Origin: Croceicoccus sp.
GTDB lineage: Bacteria; Pseudomonadota; Alphaproteobacteria; Sphingomonadales; Sphingomonadaceae
NCBI GenBank assembly: GCA_002694745.1
Contig: NZMY01000002.1
Coordinates: 124,001 to 188,000 of the forward strand
Direction of reading: 5' to 3'
Length of the DNA: 64,000 nt
Shown piece by piece: positions 18,276 through 27,604 of the stretch (positions within the stretch are counted from its first letter, which is position 1; every line of letters begins with the position of its first letter). The notes under the pieces were generated by a model, which saw nothing but the letters and a program-made list of their open reading frames with translations, did no database searches and was not told the DNA's origin. Position numbers and translations under genes: made by a program.

Positions 18276-19571
18276 CTATTCTGTGAAGGCGCGCTGCTGC
18301 AACCGGGTGAACGGCCGCAGGATATAGCTGAGGACCGAGCGCTTCTCACCGATGAGCGACACTTCGGCCGTCATGCCCGGCCCGATGGGAAGCTGGCGTC
18401 CGGCATCGTCGGTGATCGCTTCGGCGCGCGTGCGGACTTGCACGTTGTAGAAACTCTCGCCAGTTCGCTCGTCGATCTGGGAATCGGGGCTGATCGTCAC
18501 GCCCTCGCCCTCAAGCCCGCCATACACGGTCGGGTCATAGGCGGTGATATTGACCCGCGCGTCCTGCCCGATCGCCACCCAGCCGATGTCCTGCGGCCTT
18601 ATCTTCGCCTCGACCATCAGCGTCTCGTCCGACGGAACGATCTCGACCAGAGGCTCGCCCGGCGCGACCGTTCCGCCGATGGTGCTGGTCAGCACGCGAT
18701 TGACCCGTCCCGACAGCGGCGCGCGCAGCACGGTGCGGTCGACCCGGCCTCGCAGCGCGGGCTGGGCCTCTCGCTTCGCGGCAAGTTCGCCCCGCGCTTC
18801 GGCAAGATCGGCGGATGCGCGCGAACGCCATTCCTGCACCTGCTGAGAAAGGCTGGCGCGCGCCTCGGCAACCGCGGATTGCGCCCGCGTGACGCCCGCC
18901 GCCGCAGCCGCGACCTCCGACTGCGCGACCGACGCGCGGCTTTCGGCCTGTATCAGCGACAGGCGCGGCTCGATCCCGCGTTCGACCAGCGGACGGACGA
19001 GTTCCAGTTCCTCCCGTGCCGCACGCGCGTTTTCGCGCCGCGCGTCGGCTGCGGCCTGCGCTTCGGCAACCGAACGCTCGGCCTGTGAGACGCGGGCGCG
19101 CGCCGCATTGGTCAGGCTGGCAAGATCGGACTGGCGGCTGGCATAGAGCGAACGCTCGATCGCAACCTGCTCGGCCAGCATCGGCGAGCCCGCCGGAAAG
19201 CGCGGAGCCCTCCCCTCGACCTCGGCCTCGAGCCGGGCGATGCGCGCGGCAAGCGCGGCCGAACTCGCTTCGCTGGCGGAAAGGCTGGAACCGGTTTCGG
19301 TGGGATCGAGCCTGATCAGCGGATCGCCCTTGCGAACCTCGGCCCCGGCGTCGACCAGGATCTCCTCGACCACGCCGCCTTCCAGATTGGACAGCACCTG
19401 CAATTGCGATGATGGCACCACGCGTCCCTGCCCGCGCACCGTCACGTCCAGCTTTGCGAATGCGGCCCACAAGAGGAACACCGCGACGAAACCGGTGACG
19501 GCGAACAGCAACCAGTTCGCCGCGCGGGCGGGCGCGACATCGGCCATGCGGTCTTCCAGCAACGCGGTCAT
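18276..19571 (-). CDS. HlyD-family type I secretion adaptor
   Basis: 431 residues. One N-terminal transmembrane helix (about 20-42, LLFAVTGFVAVFLLWAAF) is followed by the biotinyl-lipoyl-like half GQGRVVPSSQLQVLSNLEGG, a long coiled coil rich in Ala, Glu and Arg (about 100-270) and a beta-barrel end (GMTAEVSLIGEKRSVLSYILRPF). It bridges the ABC exporter and the TolC-like channel across the periplasm. Its start overlaps the exporter stop by 4 bp. The convergent M10 protease is the obvious substrate. Confidence 0.95.
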   Translation of the reverse strand: MTALLEDRMADVAPARAANWLLFAVTGFVAVFLLWAAFAKLDVTVRGQGRVVPSSQLQVLSNLEGGVVEEILVDAGAEVRKGDPLIRLDPTETGSSLSASEASSAALAARIARLEAEVEGRAPRFPAGSPMLAEQVAIERSLYASRQSDLASLTNAARARVSQAERSVAEAQAAADARRENARAAREELELVRPLVERGIEPRLSLIQAESRASVAQSEVAAAAAGVTRAQSAVAEARASLSQQVQEWRSRASADLAEARGELAAKREAQPALRGRVDRTVLRAPLSGRVNRVLTSTIGGTVAPGEPLVEIVPSDETLMVEAKIRPQDIGWVAIGQDARVNITAYDPTVYGGLEGEGVTISPDSQIDERTGESFYNVQVRTRAEAITDDAGRQLPIGPGMTAEVSLIGEKRSVLSYILRPFTRLQQRAFTE

Positions 19572-21340
19572 CGCCCGCTCCTGTCACCGATGGCATCGGT
19601 CGTAACATGGCCCACCGGCTGGCCGCGCATGCGCGAAAGCACCTCGTCCCGCGGCCCATCACCGACAATGCGCCCGCGGTCGACCACGATCAGCCGGTCC
19701 ACCAGCTGAAGAAACGGCGTACGGTGGGTGATCACGACCAAAGTCCTGTCCGCGACTTCCTGCCGCAACCTGTCCAGCATCATTGCCTCGCCCTGCGTGT
19801 CCAGATGGCTCGACGGTTCGTCGAACAGCAGCACCTTGGGCCGTCCCGCCAACGCACGCGCCATGGCGATCGACTGGCGTTGCCCGCCCGACAGGCCCTC
19901 GCCGCGGTCTGCAAGGCGCTTTTCATAACCGTTTGGCACCGCGGCCATGAACTCATGCGTTCCCGACAGGCGGGCGGCGCGCAGCATCTCCTCGTCGTCG
20001 ATGTCGCGTCGGCCCAGCGTGATATTGTCGCGCACCGTGCCCGAGAACAGCACCGTGTCCTGCATGGTCGATCCGATGCGGCTGCGAAGGGCGTCGGGTT
20101 CGAATTGCCGCACTTCCGAACCGTCGACCAGCACCGCGCCCTCGTCCGGCTCGTACAGGCCGAGGAGCAGGCGCGCGATGGTCGACTTGCCCGATCCGAC
20201 CCGTCCGATGATCGCGACCTTTTCGCCCGGTGCGATCCGCAGCGAGACGTCGTCCAGCGCCTTGCCGCCGCCCGGATAGGAAAAGGTGACGTCGCGCAAT
20301 TCCAGCTCGCCGCGAAGTTCGGGCGGAGACAGCCGCCGGGCGCCGCCCTGCTCGCTCTCCTGCTGCATCAGCCTGTCGATCTGCGCATAGGCAACGCGGG
20401 CCGATGTCAGCCGCGACAGCAACTGGGTCAGCTGCGTCAAGGGCGCGACGGCGCGCCCGGCAAGGATCGAACAGGCCAGCAGCCCGCCCAGCGACAGCTC
20501 GCCGTCGCCGACGAGTCCGACGCCGACGATCACCACGCCGACATAGCTCATCATCTGGCCCGCCTGCGCCAGCGTCACCGCAAGGTTCGAGACCAGCCGC
20601 TGGCGCAGCGAGACCGACGCATGGTCCTGAAGCGCCCTGTCCCACCGCTCTTCCAGCATGGGGGCCGCGCCGCTGGCCTTGACCGTTTCCAGCCCGCCGA
20701 TGGTTTCGACCAGTACGGTCTGCTTGCCGAGGCCATCCTTCATCGCGGCCGCGCTGAGGCGGTTCAGCACCGGTTGCAGCAGCCAGCCTGCTAGGATCAC
20801 CAACGGAATGATGACAAGCGGCACGATGACGAGCGGCCCGCCGATGACGAAAATGAGGATCAGCGTAATCAGCGCAAACGGCACATCGACCAGCGCCGTG
20901 ATCGTCGCGCTGGCGAAGAAATCGCGCAATGTTTCCAGCTCGCGCATCAGCCCTGCCTGCGCGCCCGTCGATCCGCGGCGGCTGCCGAAACGAACCGCGA
21001 CGAGACGGCGGAACACCGAAGTGCCGATGGAGCGGTCGACACGCGCGCCCGCGAAATCGGTGAAATAACCGCGCAGCAGTTTCAGCACGATGTCGAACAG
21101 GATGACGAAAGCCATGCCGATCGACAGCGCGATCAGCGAATCCACTGCGTCGTTCGGCAGGACGCGGTCATAGACGACCATGGTGAAAATGCTGCTCGCC
21201 AGCGCGAACAGATTGGTGAACAGCGCCGCCAGTGCCACGCGCCAATAGATCGGCCGGTTCTCGCGCATCGGACCCGACAGCCAGTCGGCTATGCGCGGCG
21301 GACGGGCGGCGATGTCCATTTCGTTGGGATCGGCATTCAT
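19568..21340 (-). CDS. Type I secretion system permease/ATPase
   Basis: 590 residues from ATG 21340, which overlaps the TolC-like stop (ATGA); the open frame extends further but that part overlaps tolC. A six-helix ABC membrane domain spans residues about 30-310. The nucleotide-binding domain follows with Walker A GRVGSGKST, signature LSGGQRQSIAMARAL and Walker B KVLLFDEPSSHLD. There is no N-terminal C39 peptidase, which is usual for RTX protein exporters (LapB/PrtD-like). It energises export of the protease next door. Confidence 0.95.
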   Translation of the reverse strand: MNADPNEMDIAARPPRIADWLSGPMRENRPIYWRVALAALFTNLFALASSIFTMVVYDRVLPNDAVDSLIALSIGMAFVILFDIVLKLLRGYFTDFAGARVDRSIGTSVFRRLVAVRFGSRRGSTGAQAGLMRELETLRDFFASATITALVDVPFALITLILIFVIGGPLVIVPLVIIPLVILAGWLLQPVLNRLSAAAMKDGLGKQTVLVETIGGLETVKASGAAPMLEERWDRALQDHASVSLRQRLVSNLAVTLAQAGQMMSYVGVVIVGVGLVGDGELSLGGLLACSILAGRAVAPLTQLTQLLSRLTSARVAYAQIDRLMQQESEQGGARRLSPPELRGELELRDVTFSYPGGGKALDDVSLRIAPGEKVAIIGRVGSGKSTIARLLLGLYEPDEGAVLVDGSEVRQFEPDALRSRIGSTMQDTVLFSGTVRDNITLGRRDIDDEEMLRAARLSGTHEFMAAVPNGYEKRLADRGEGLSGGQRQSIAMARALAGRPKVLLFDEPSSHLDTQGEAMMLDRLRQEVADRTLVVITHRTPFLQLVDRLIVVDRGRIVGDGPRDEVLSRMRGQPVGHVTTDAIGDRSGR

Positions 21341-22827
21341 GACGGGGAATATTCGCCTTCGTTTGGCAGGCCCAGCGCGCCAAGCAGCCGCCCTGTGCGG
21401 GCCAGAAGCACATAGCGCGCCGCATCGCGTTCGGTCAGAACCTGGATGTAGCGCGCGGCAATCGCGAAGAAGCTGTCCTGCGCCTGCATGACGTCGAACA
21501 GCTCTCCGCGCGATGCGAGGAAGCGCAGGGCCAGCACGTCGCGCGTCTGCCGGCTGGCGACGTAATTGTCGGCCAGCGCCTGCAATTCGACGTCGAGGCT
21601 GTCGACATCGGCCCATGCGATCGCGGCGGCGCGCGCCGCTTCGTCCGCGATGGCATCGGCCCGCGCATCGGCCGCCCGCGCCTGCGCCTTGGCTCCGCGA
21701 GCGCGCGGGATGGCGCCGGTGAAGAAGTTCTGCCGCAAGGTCAGCACGGCGCGAATGTCGTAATCGCCGTCATATTGATCCCGGACCAGGCCATAGCGCC
21801 CACCCTCGATCGATCCGTCGATCACCGGCAGCCGCTCGGCACTGGTGGCGCGGGCGTCGTCGGCTGCCGCGCGAGCCTGTGCTTCCGCCGACAGGACCGC
21901 AGGCGACTGGCGCGCGAGGAATGCCGCCATTTCCGCGGTTACCGCAGGGACGGCCGGTGCCGGAGCCCGCTCCAGATCCGGGGGTGGCGGCGTGCCGATG
22001 AATTCCTCGTAGGATGCGACCGCACCGGCCAGCATGCGCCTGTAGCGCGCCCTGTCCGTCCGCGCGAGCGCGAGCGAGGAGCGCAGCCGCGCCATGTCGC
22101 CTTCGGCCGAAAACCCGCTCTGAATCCGCTGCTCCAGATCGGCGACAAGGCCTTCCTGTTCCTCGACGAAGCTGTTGCTGAGCGAAAGCAGCGCCCGCGC
22201 GGCAAAGACATCATACCATGCGGCGATGGCCGATAGCGCGACCTGTTCGCGCGCGGCGTCGAGATCCTCTCTTGCTGCCCGCAGTCGTTCTCCCGCGGCG
22301 CTGATGGTGCTGCCAATCGTTCCGAAGTCGAGAAGCGTCTGACGCACCTGAAACGTCGCATCGACACGGCTTCGCGCCCGCGTTCGTTCGAACTGGGTGC
22401 CGGGCTGTCCCGAAAAGCTGCTGGCGATGCTCTCACGCGATTGCAGGCCAAGCTGGACATCGGGGATCAGGCCCATCCCCGCCTCGTCCCGCCGCGCGTC
22501 GGCGGCGTCGACCATCGCAGAAGCGGATCGAACATTGCCATGACGCGAAACCGCCAGCGACACGGCATCCAGAAACGCGCCGCCATCGCCCTGCGTTTCG
22601 GCCAGAGCAAGAAGTGGATCGTTGCCGTCCTGTTCGAGCGGACGGTCAGCCACGGTTGGAAGCGACGGGCCTTCGCCGGTCAGTGCCGTATCGGGCGAAG
22701 TGGTTTCGGGCGAAGTGGTTTCGGATTGGGCGGCAGGCACCTCTATCGTTTGCGCGGCAGCCGCCGTCTGGCATGCAAATGCCATTGCCGCGCCCATCGC
22801 GCCGTGTGCCCATGGCCATAGGATCAT
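21337..22827 (-). CDS. TolC-family outer-membrane channel
   Basis: 496 residues from ATG 22827 (MILWPWAHGAMGAAMAFA), chosen because a signal peptide ending near TAAAAQ follows and AAGGGA lies upstream; the frame is open to 22965 without a better start. Two OEP repeats with long helices are visible (ESIASSFSGQPGTQFERTRARSRV... and VLTLRQNFFTGAIPRARGAKAQ). A Ser-Glu-Thr-Thr-Pro-rich linker after the signal peptide is built from a 15-bp tandem DNA repeat. First gene of the three-gene T1SS operon. Confidence 0.93.
   Translation of the reverse strand: MILWPWAHGAMGAAMAFACQTAAAAQTIEVPAAQSETTSPETTSPDTALTGEGPSLPTVADRPLEQDGNDPLLALAETQGDGGAFLDAVSLAVSRHGNVRSASAMVDAADARRDEAGMGLIPDVQLGLQSRESIASSFSGQPGTQFERTRARSRVDATFQVRQTLLDFGTIGSTISAAGERLRAAREDLDAAREQVALSAIAAWYDVFAARALLSLSNSFVEEQEGLVADLEQRIQSGFSAEGDMARLRSSLALARTDRARYRRMLAGAVASYEEFIGTPPPPDLERAPAPAVPAVTAEMAAFLARQSPAVLSAEAQARAAADDARATSAERLPVIDGSIEGGRYGLVRDQYDGDYDIRAVLTLRQNFFTGAIPRARGAKAQARAADARADAIADEAARAAAIAWADVDSLDVELQALADNYVASRQTRDVLALRFLASRGELFDVMQAQDSFFAIAARYIQVLTERDAARYVLLARTGRLLGALGLPNEGEYSPS
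22691..22725. repeat. 15-bp tandem repeat in tolC-like gene
   Basis: TCGGGCGAAGTGGTT occurs twice in tandem plus a partial third copy. It keeps the reading frame and gives a repeated TTSPE pentapeptide in the mature N-terminus. Confidence 0.85.
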
Positions 22828-23058
22828 GAAGAAGCGTCCCTTACCCGCATCAGGGGATAGCGGGCGTGATAGATAATCACAATCGAAACCATCTCCCTTG
22901 GCCGAATTTGCCCGATACGTCCGTTTTGCGGGGAACAAACACGGGCTGGTCATGCGCGCCGCCACCCGATAGTCTGCTCTTCAACGCGCCATTCCTGAGG
23001 ACAAGCCATCCCGTCCCCGACGACAGCATCGCCTGCCATCCATCAACGGCTGGACCGC

Positions 23059-24435
23059 TTGCCATGGAGCCGGTTTCACTGGCTGGTGGTGATCGCGCTT
23101 GGCATAACGTGGATCCTCGACGGTCTGGAAGTGACCATTGCCGGATCGGTAGCCGGCGCCTTGCGCGAAAGCCCGGTGCTGCAATTCAGCGCATCCGATG
23201 TCGGCCTTGCCAATTCCGCCTATCTGGTCGGAGCCGTGACGGGGGCGCTGTTCTTCGGCTGGCTGACCGATCGATGGGGCCGGAAGAAGCTGTTCTCGAT
23301 CACTTTAGGGCTATATCTGGTCGCGACGGCAGCCACGGCATTCACGTGGGACCTGCCGAGTTTTGCGCTGATGCGTTTCCTGACCGGTGCGGGGATCGGC
23401 GGTGAATATTCCGCCATCAATTCGGCGATACAGGAATTGATACCCGCACGGCGGCGCGGCTGGACCGATCTGGTCATCAATGGCAGTTTCTGGATCGGCG
23501 CGGCGCTGGCGAGCGGGGCTTCGCTCATCCTGCTGAATCCTGACATAATCGATCCCGAACTGGGCTGGCGCATCGCCTTTTTTGGCGGCGCGGCGATCGG
23601 CCTGATCATCCTGTGGCTGCGCCGCTTCCTGCCCGAAAGCCCGCGCTGGCTGGCAACGCATGGACGCGCAGAGGATGCCGAGATCATCATCGAGGGGATC
23701 GAGCAGAGAGTGATCGCCGAAGGCCACACCCTTCCGGAAGCACCCGTTTCCGAAGCCGTCCTTCGCCCCCGCCGCGCCACGCCGCTGGCCGAGGTCGTGC
23801 ACACTCTGTTCCGCACTTATCCGCGCCGCACCTTTTATTGCGTGACCCTTATGGCCGCGCAGGCGTTCTTCTATAATGCGATCTTCTTCACCTATGCGAT
23901 GATGCTGACCGATTTCTATGGCGTCCGATCCGCGCATGTGGGCTATTACATCCTGCCCTTCGCGGCGGGCAATGTGCTGGGTCCGCTGCTGCTGGGGCGT
24001 CTGTTCGACAGCTGGGGGCGGCGGCCGATGATCATGCTGACCTATGCCATGTCGGGCGTTCTGCTGGCGGCGACGGGCTTTGCATTTCAGGCCGAACTGC
24101 TGACCGCGACCACGCAGACCTTGTGCTGGAGCGTCACCTTCTTCTTCGCATCGGCCGCCGCCAGCGCAGCCTATCTGACCGCGGCAGAGAGCTTTCCGCT
24201 GGAAATGCGCGCGCTTGCGATTGCCGTGTTCTACGCGCTGGGCACGCTGTTCGGGGCCGCAGCGCCCTTCGTGTTCGGCCTGCTGATCGAAAGCGGTTCG
24301 CGCACGCAGGTATTGATGGGCTATCTGCTGGGCGCGGCGCTGATGCTGCTGGCGGCCCTTGCGACCATGCGGTTCGGCATCGCAGCAGAGCGCAAGCCGC
24401 TTGAACATGTCGCTCGTCCGCTGAGCTGGGACTGA
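23059..24435 (+). CDS. MFS transporter, sugar-porter type
   Basis: About 458 residues and 12 helices. MFS signatures are GWLTDRWGRKKLF (loop 2-3), RFLTGAGIGGEYSAINSAIQELIP and GRLFDSWGRRPMIM. The start is uncertain: TTG 23059 opens LPWSRFHWLVV, but the preceding in-frame codons spell RLDR, which belongs to the conserved RLDRLP motif, and no ATG/GTG/TTG occurs before the upstream stop at 22996. Either a rare start (CTG 23050, ATC 23038) is used or the extreme N-terminus is damaged. Its last base overlaps the ATP-binding protein start. The substrate is unknown. Confidence 0.88.
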   Translation: MPWSRFHWLVVIALGITWILDGLEVTIAGSVAGALRESPVLQFSASDVGLANSAYLVGAVTGALFFGWLTDRWGRKKLFSITLGLYLVATAATAFTWDLPSFALMRFLTGAGIGGEYSAINSAIQELIPARRRGWTDLVINGSFWIGAALASGASLILLNPDIIDPELGWRIAFFGGAAIGLIILWLRRFLPESPRWLATHGRAEDAEIIIEGIEQRVIAEGHTLPEAPVSEAVLRPRRATPLAEVVHTLFRTYPRRTFYCVTLMAAQAFFYNAIFFTYAMMLTDFYGVRSAHVGYYILPFAAGNVLGPLLLGRLFDSWGRRPMIMLTYAMSGVLLAATGFAFQAELLTATTQTLCWSVTFFFASAAASAAYLTAAESFPLEMRALAIAVFYALGTLFGAAAPFVFGLLIESGSRTQVLMGYLLGAALMLLAALATMRFGIAAERKPLEHVARPLSWD

Positions 24436-25196
24436 TGGCGCCCTTCGTCGAGATGCGCGGCCTCTCGCTGCGGCGGGGCGACACGCGGATCCTGCAGCCT
24501 ATCGACCTGTCGATCGCCAAGGGCGAGTTCGTCGCGATCATCGGGCCATCCGGCGCGGGCAAGACCAGCCTGCTGCGCTGTATCAATACGCTGGTGCCGG
24601 ACTTCGGCGGCACGATAATGCTCGACGGCACCGATGTGCGGACGTTGTCGCCAGAGCGATTGCGCCGCGGCATCGGCTATGTGCTTCAGAACATCGGCCT
24701 GTTTCCGCACATGACGGTCGCGGAGAATATCGGCCTTCCCGCGCGGATCGGGGGCGAGCGGCAGCACGATCCGGCGCGTGTGGCCGAACTGCTTTCGATG
24801 ATGGAGCTGCCGCAGGCGCTGTCACAGCGCTATCCCTCCAGCCTCTCGGGCGGACAGGCGCAGCGCGTGGCGATCGCGCGGGCGCTGTATCTGCGCCCTG
24901 CCCTTATGCTGATGGACGAGCCTTTCGGAGCGTTGGACCCGGCCACGCGCACCTCGCTGGGCGAAGCCTATCGCCGCAGCCATGAAGACGCGGAACTGAC
25001 GACTATCATGGTCACGCACGACGTCGGCGAAGCGCTGGCATTGTCGGATCGCGTCCTCGTTCTGGAAGACGGGGCGGTCGCGGCCTTTGCGGCGCCAGCC
25101 GAATTGGTGGACAGCGATGATCCGTCGGTTCGTGCGCTGGTCGATCCTCCCGTTCTTCAGGCCCGCCGCCTCATCGCGTTGAAGAGCGGCGCATGA
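24435..25196 (+). CDS. OpuC/osmoprotectant-type ABC importer, ATP-binding protein
   Basis: 253 residues. Walker A GPSGAGKTS (about 36-44), signature LSGGQAQRVAIARAL, Walker B LMLMDEPFGALDP and the H-loop MVTHDVGEA are all intact. It is of the quaternary-amine importer group (ProV/OpuCA), but without C-terminal CBS domains, as its length shows. ATG overlaps the MFS stop by one base and its own stop overlaps the fused permease gene (ATGA), so all three are one operon. Confidence 0.92.
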   Translation: MAPFVEMRGLSLRRGDTRILQPIDLSIAKGEFVAIIGPSGAGKTSLLRCINTLVPDFGGTIMLDGTDVRTLSPERLRRGIGYVLQNIGLFPHMTVAENIGLPARIGGERQHDPARVAELLSMMELPQALSQRYPSSLSGGQAQRVAIARALYLRPALMLMDEPFGALDPATRTSLGEAYRRSHEDAELTTIMVTHDVGEALALSDRVLVLEDGAVAAFAAPAELVDSDDPSVRALVDPPVLQARRLIALKSGA

Positions 25197-26722
25197 GCCC
25201 GCTTGAAAGCGCGCTCGGCGACCTTCCCGCGCTGCTGCAGGATCACGTCGCGCTCAGCCTGTCGGCGCTGGCTCTTGCGCTACTGGTGGGCTTTCCGCTG
25301 ATCGTGCTGGCCGCGCGCCATCCGCGGACCGGGCAATTCATTCTGTCCGCGACCGCGGTGGTGCAGACCGTGCCGGGGCTTGCCCTGCTGGCGCTGTTCT
25401 ATCCGGCGCTGCTGCTGCTGGGCCGCACAACCGGCCTCGACATACCGGCGCTGGGTTTTCTGCCTGCGCTGCTGGCGCTGTTTCTCTATGCTCTGCTGCC
25501 GATCCTCCGGAACGGCGTCGCCGGGATCGAGCAAATCGATCCGGTCGCGCTGGACGTGGCGGACAGCCTTGGCATGACCAGTCGGCAAAGACTGCGCTTC
25601 GTAGAGCTTCCTCTGGCCGCGCCCGTCATACTGGCAGGCATTCGCACGGCGGCGGTGTGGACGTTCGGCACCGCGACGCTGGCGACGACGGTGGGTCAGC
25701 CCAGCCTCGGCAACTTGATTTTCGCTGGCCTGCAGACGCAGGACTGGACCCGCGTGCTGGTCGGCTGCATCGCGGCGGCGGCGGTTGCGCTTCTGGTCGA
25801 TGGGCTGCTCGCCCTGCTGGCCAGCGGCGTGGCAAAGAGGAAAGGGTTTCGGATCTGGACGGGCGTCGCAGGCCTGCTGCTGCTTGCCCTGACCGCGATC
25901 GTCCCCGCCGGGCCTTCGACGGACAAACCGGTCGTAACTGTAGGCGCCAAGAATTTTTCCGAGCAATATATCCTCGCCAGCCTGATCGAGCGGCGCTTGC
26001 AGGAGCAGGGTTTCGCGACAGCGCGGCGCGACAATCTCGGCTCGACCATCGCTTATCAGGCGCTGGCGTCGGGCGATATCGATGTCTATGTCGATTACTC
26101 GGGAACTTTGTGGTCCAATATACTGGAACGGAAAGACAATCCCAATCGATCCTCAATGCTGCCGACCCTTCGCAGGGAGCTTGATCTCCGCGACGGGGTA
26201 TCCCTCCTTGCGCCGCTGGGTTTCGAAAACGCCTATGGCTTTGCCGTCCGCGGCACCGACATGCGGACGTTGCAGGACATGGCAGACAGGTCGTCCGGAC
26301 TGAAGCTTGGCACCGATCTCGAGTTTACGGACCGGCCCGAGTGGGAGTCGGTGCAACGCCGCTATCCGGTGAATTTCGCATCGATCACGCAGTACAGCCC
26401 CACATTCATGTATCGCGCAATCGCGGATGGTACGGTCGATGCGATCACCGCCTTTTCATCGGATGGGCGCATCGCCGCGCTGGATCTTCGCATTCTGGAC
26501 GATCCGCGAGGGGCCTTGGCCCGCTATGATGCGGTGATGCTCCTGTCGCCGCGGGCTAAGGAAAACGAGGACATCGTCGCGGCGCTGACCGGACTTGAGG
26601 AGGCCATTCCGATCGAGGTCATGCGGCAGGCCAATCTGATGGTCGACCGCAGCGACGACAAGGCATCGCCCGAACAGGCTGCGGCGTGGCTGGAAGAGCA
26701 GATCGACGCCTCGGCCGATTAA
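25193..26722 (+). CDS. Fused ABC permease and substrate-binding protein (OpuC type)
   Basis: 509 residues combining two usually separate parts. Residues 1-235 form the permease with six or so helices and the EAA loop (VADSLGMTSRQRLRFVELPLA, about 121-141). Residues about 245-509 form a glycine betaine/choline-type binding domain (VTVGAKNFSEQYILASLIE, DNLGSTIAYQALASGDIDVYVDYSG) held outside the membrane. The family takes up betaine, choline, carnitine or similar osmolytes. Fusions of this kind are known in the family. The partner MFS gene is unusual for it. Confidence 0.92.
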   Translation: MSPLESALGDLPALLQDHVALSLSALALALLVGFPLIVLAARHPRTGQFILSATAVVQTVPGLALLALFYPALLLLGRTTGLDIPALGFLPALLALFLYALLPILRNGVAGIEQIDPVALDVADSLGMTSRQRLRFVELPLAAPVILAGIRTAAVWTFGTATLATTVGQPSLGNLIFAGLQTQDWTRVLVGCIAAAAVALLVDGLLALLASGVAKRKGFRIWTGVAGLLLLALTAIVPAGPSTDKPVVTVGAKNFSEQYILASLIERRLQEQGFATARRDNLGSTIAYQALASGDIDVYVDYSGTLWSNILERKDNPNRSSMLPTLRRELDLRDGVSLLAPLGFENAYGFAVRGTDMRTLQDMADRSSGLKLGTDLEFTDRPEWESVQRRYPVNFASITQYSPTFMYRAIADGTVDAITAFSSDGRIAALDLRILDDPRGALARYDAVMLLSPRAKENEDIVAALTGLEEAIPIEVMRQANLMVDRSDDKASPEQAAAWLEEQIDASAD

Positions 26723-26728
26723 GTGACG

Positions 26729-27604
26729 TCAGTCCGCGCCGCTCACTGGCGGCGATATGCCGTGTTCGCGAAAGGCGCGCAGGGTGCGCACGGTGATATC
26801 GGTCTCGAACGCTTTCTCGTGCTTGGTGTCGAGCACATAGGCTTTCAATCTCAGGCGCACCGCCACGAAATTCTGCATCGGCACCTGCGTCACCAGCACG
26901 ACGATGGGCTTGGGCAGATAGATGAACCGGCTGGACAGCGCCGCCTCGTTCAGGATCTCTCGCGCGCGGTCCACATCTTCATTCGCGCCGATCAGGAAAT
27001 CGACGATCACCTGCATGTCGAGCGCGCCGTAATTCCCGGACGACGTGATATCGCTGAGGAACTTGTTGTTCGGGATCGTGATCGTGTTGTCGTCCAGCGT
27101 CTGCATGCGCACCGAACGCAGCCCGATGGCGGTTATGTCGCCGTAGAACCCGTCGAAGCTGACCCGGTCGCCGACCTGGAACGGGCGGTCCATGATGATC
27201 ATGATGCCCGCGACAAAGGACGCAACCAGGTCTTTCAGCGCAAAGCCGACGGCGACGGCCACCGTGCCGCCGATCAGGGCCAGCAGCGTGCTGTCGACCC
27301 GGAACGACAGGGCAATGACGATGACGCCCGTGGCGATGAAGATGAAGAACTTGGCGAAGGTCGCGACCTTCTGCATCGTCAGCCTGCGGGCCGCATATTG
27401 CGAACTGAAGCGATTGACGAAGCCTGTCAGCAACTTGAGCAGGAACCAGGCGCCTGCCAGCACGAACAGCGAGGTGACGACGCCGCTCCACCGGATAAAA
27501 TCGCCAAGCTGCGCCACGTCGATCTCTGCATCCTGCGCGGCGGCAGGCGCCGCCGACAGCAGCAGCGCGGCCATCAGGGCGAAATGCCGCAAGTGAGGAA
27601 TCAT
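26729..27604 (-). CDS. MscS-family mechanosensitive channel
   Basis: 291 residues. A signal peptide-like start (to AAAQ, about 24) is followed by helices at about 37-57 and 84-103 and the pore helix TM3 (LLALIGGTVAVAVGFALKDL, about 108-127). The MscS beta domain includes DRPFQVGDRVSFDGFYGDI and IPNNKFLSD. The family releases solutes under membrane tension. It starts inside the stop of the upstream ATPase gene (ATGA), so the two are made together. It lies 6 bp beyond the end of the convergent osmolyte importer, a fitting neighbour for osmotic control. Confidence 0.93.
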   Translation of the reverse strand: MIPHLRHFALMAALLLSAAPAAAQDAEIDVAQLGDFIRWSGVVTSLFVLAGAWFLLKLLTGFVNRFSSQYAARRLTMQKVATFAKFFIFIATGVIVIALSFRVDSTLLALIGGTVAVAVGFALKDLVASFVAGIMIIMDRPFQVGDRVSFDGFYGDITAIGLRSVRMQTLDDNTITIPNNKFLSDITSSGNYGALDMQVIVDFLIGANEDVDRAREILNEAALSSRFIYLPKPIVVLVTQVPMQNFVAVRLRLKAYVLDTKHEKAFETDITVRTLRAFREHGISPPVSGAD

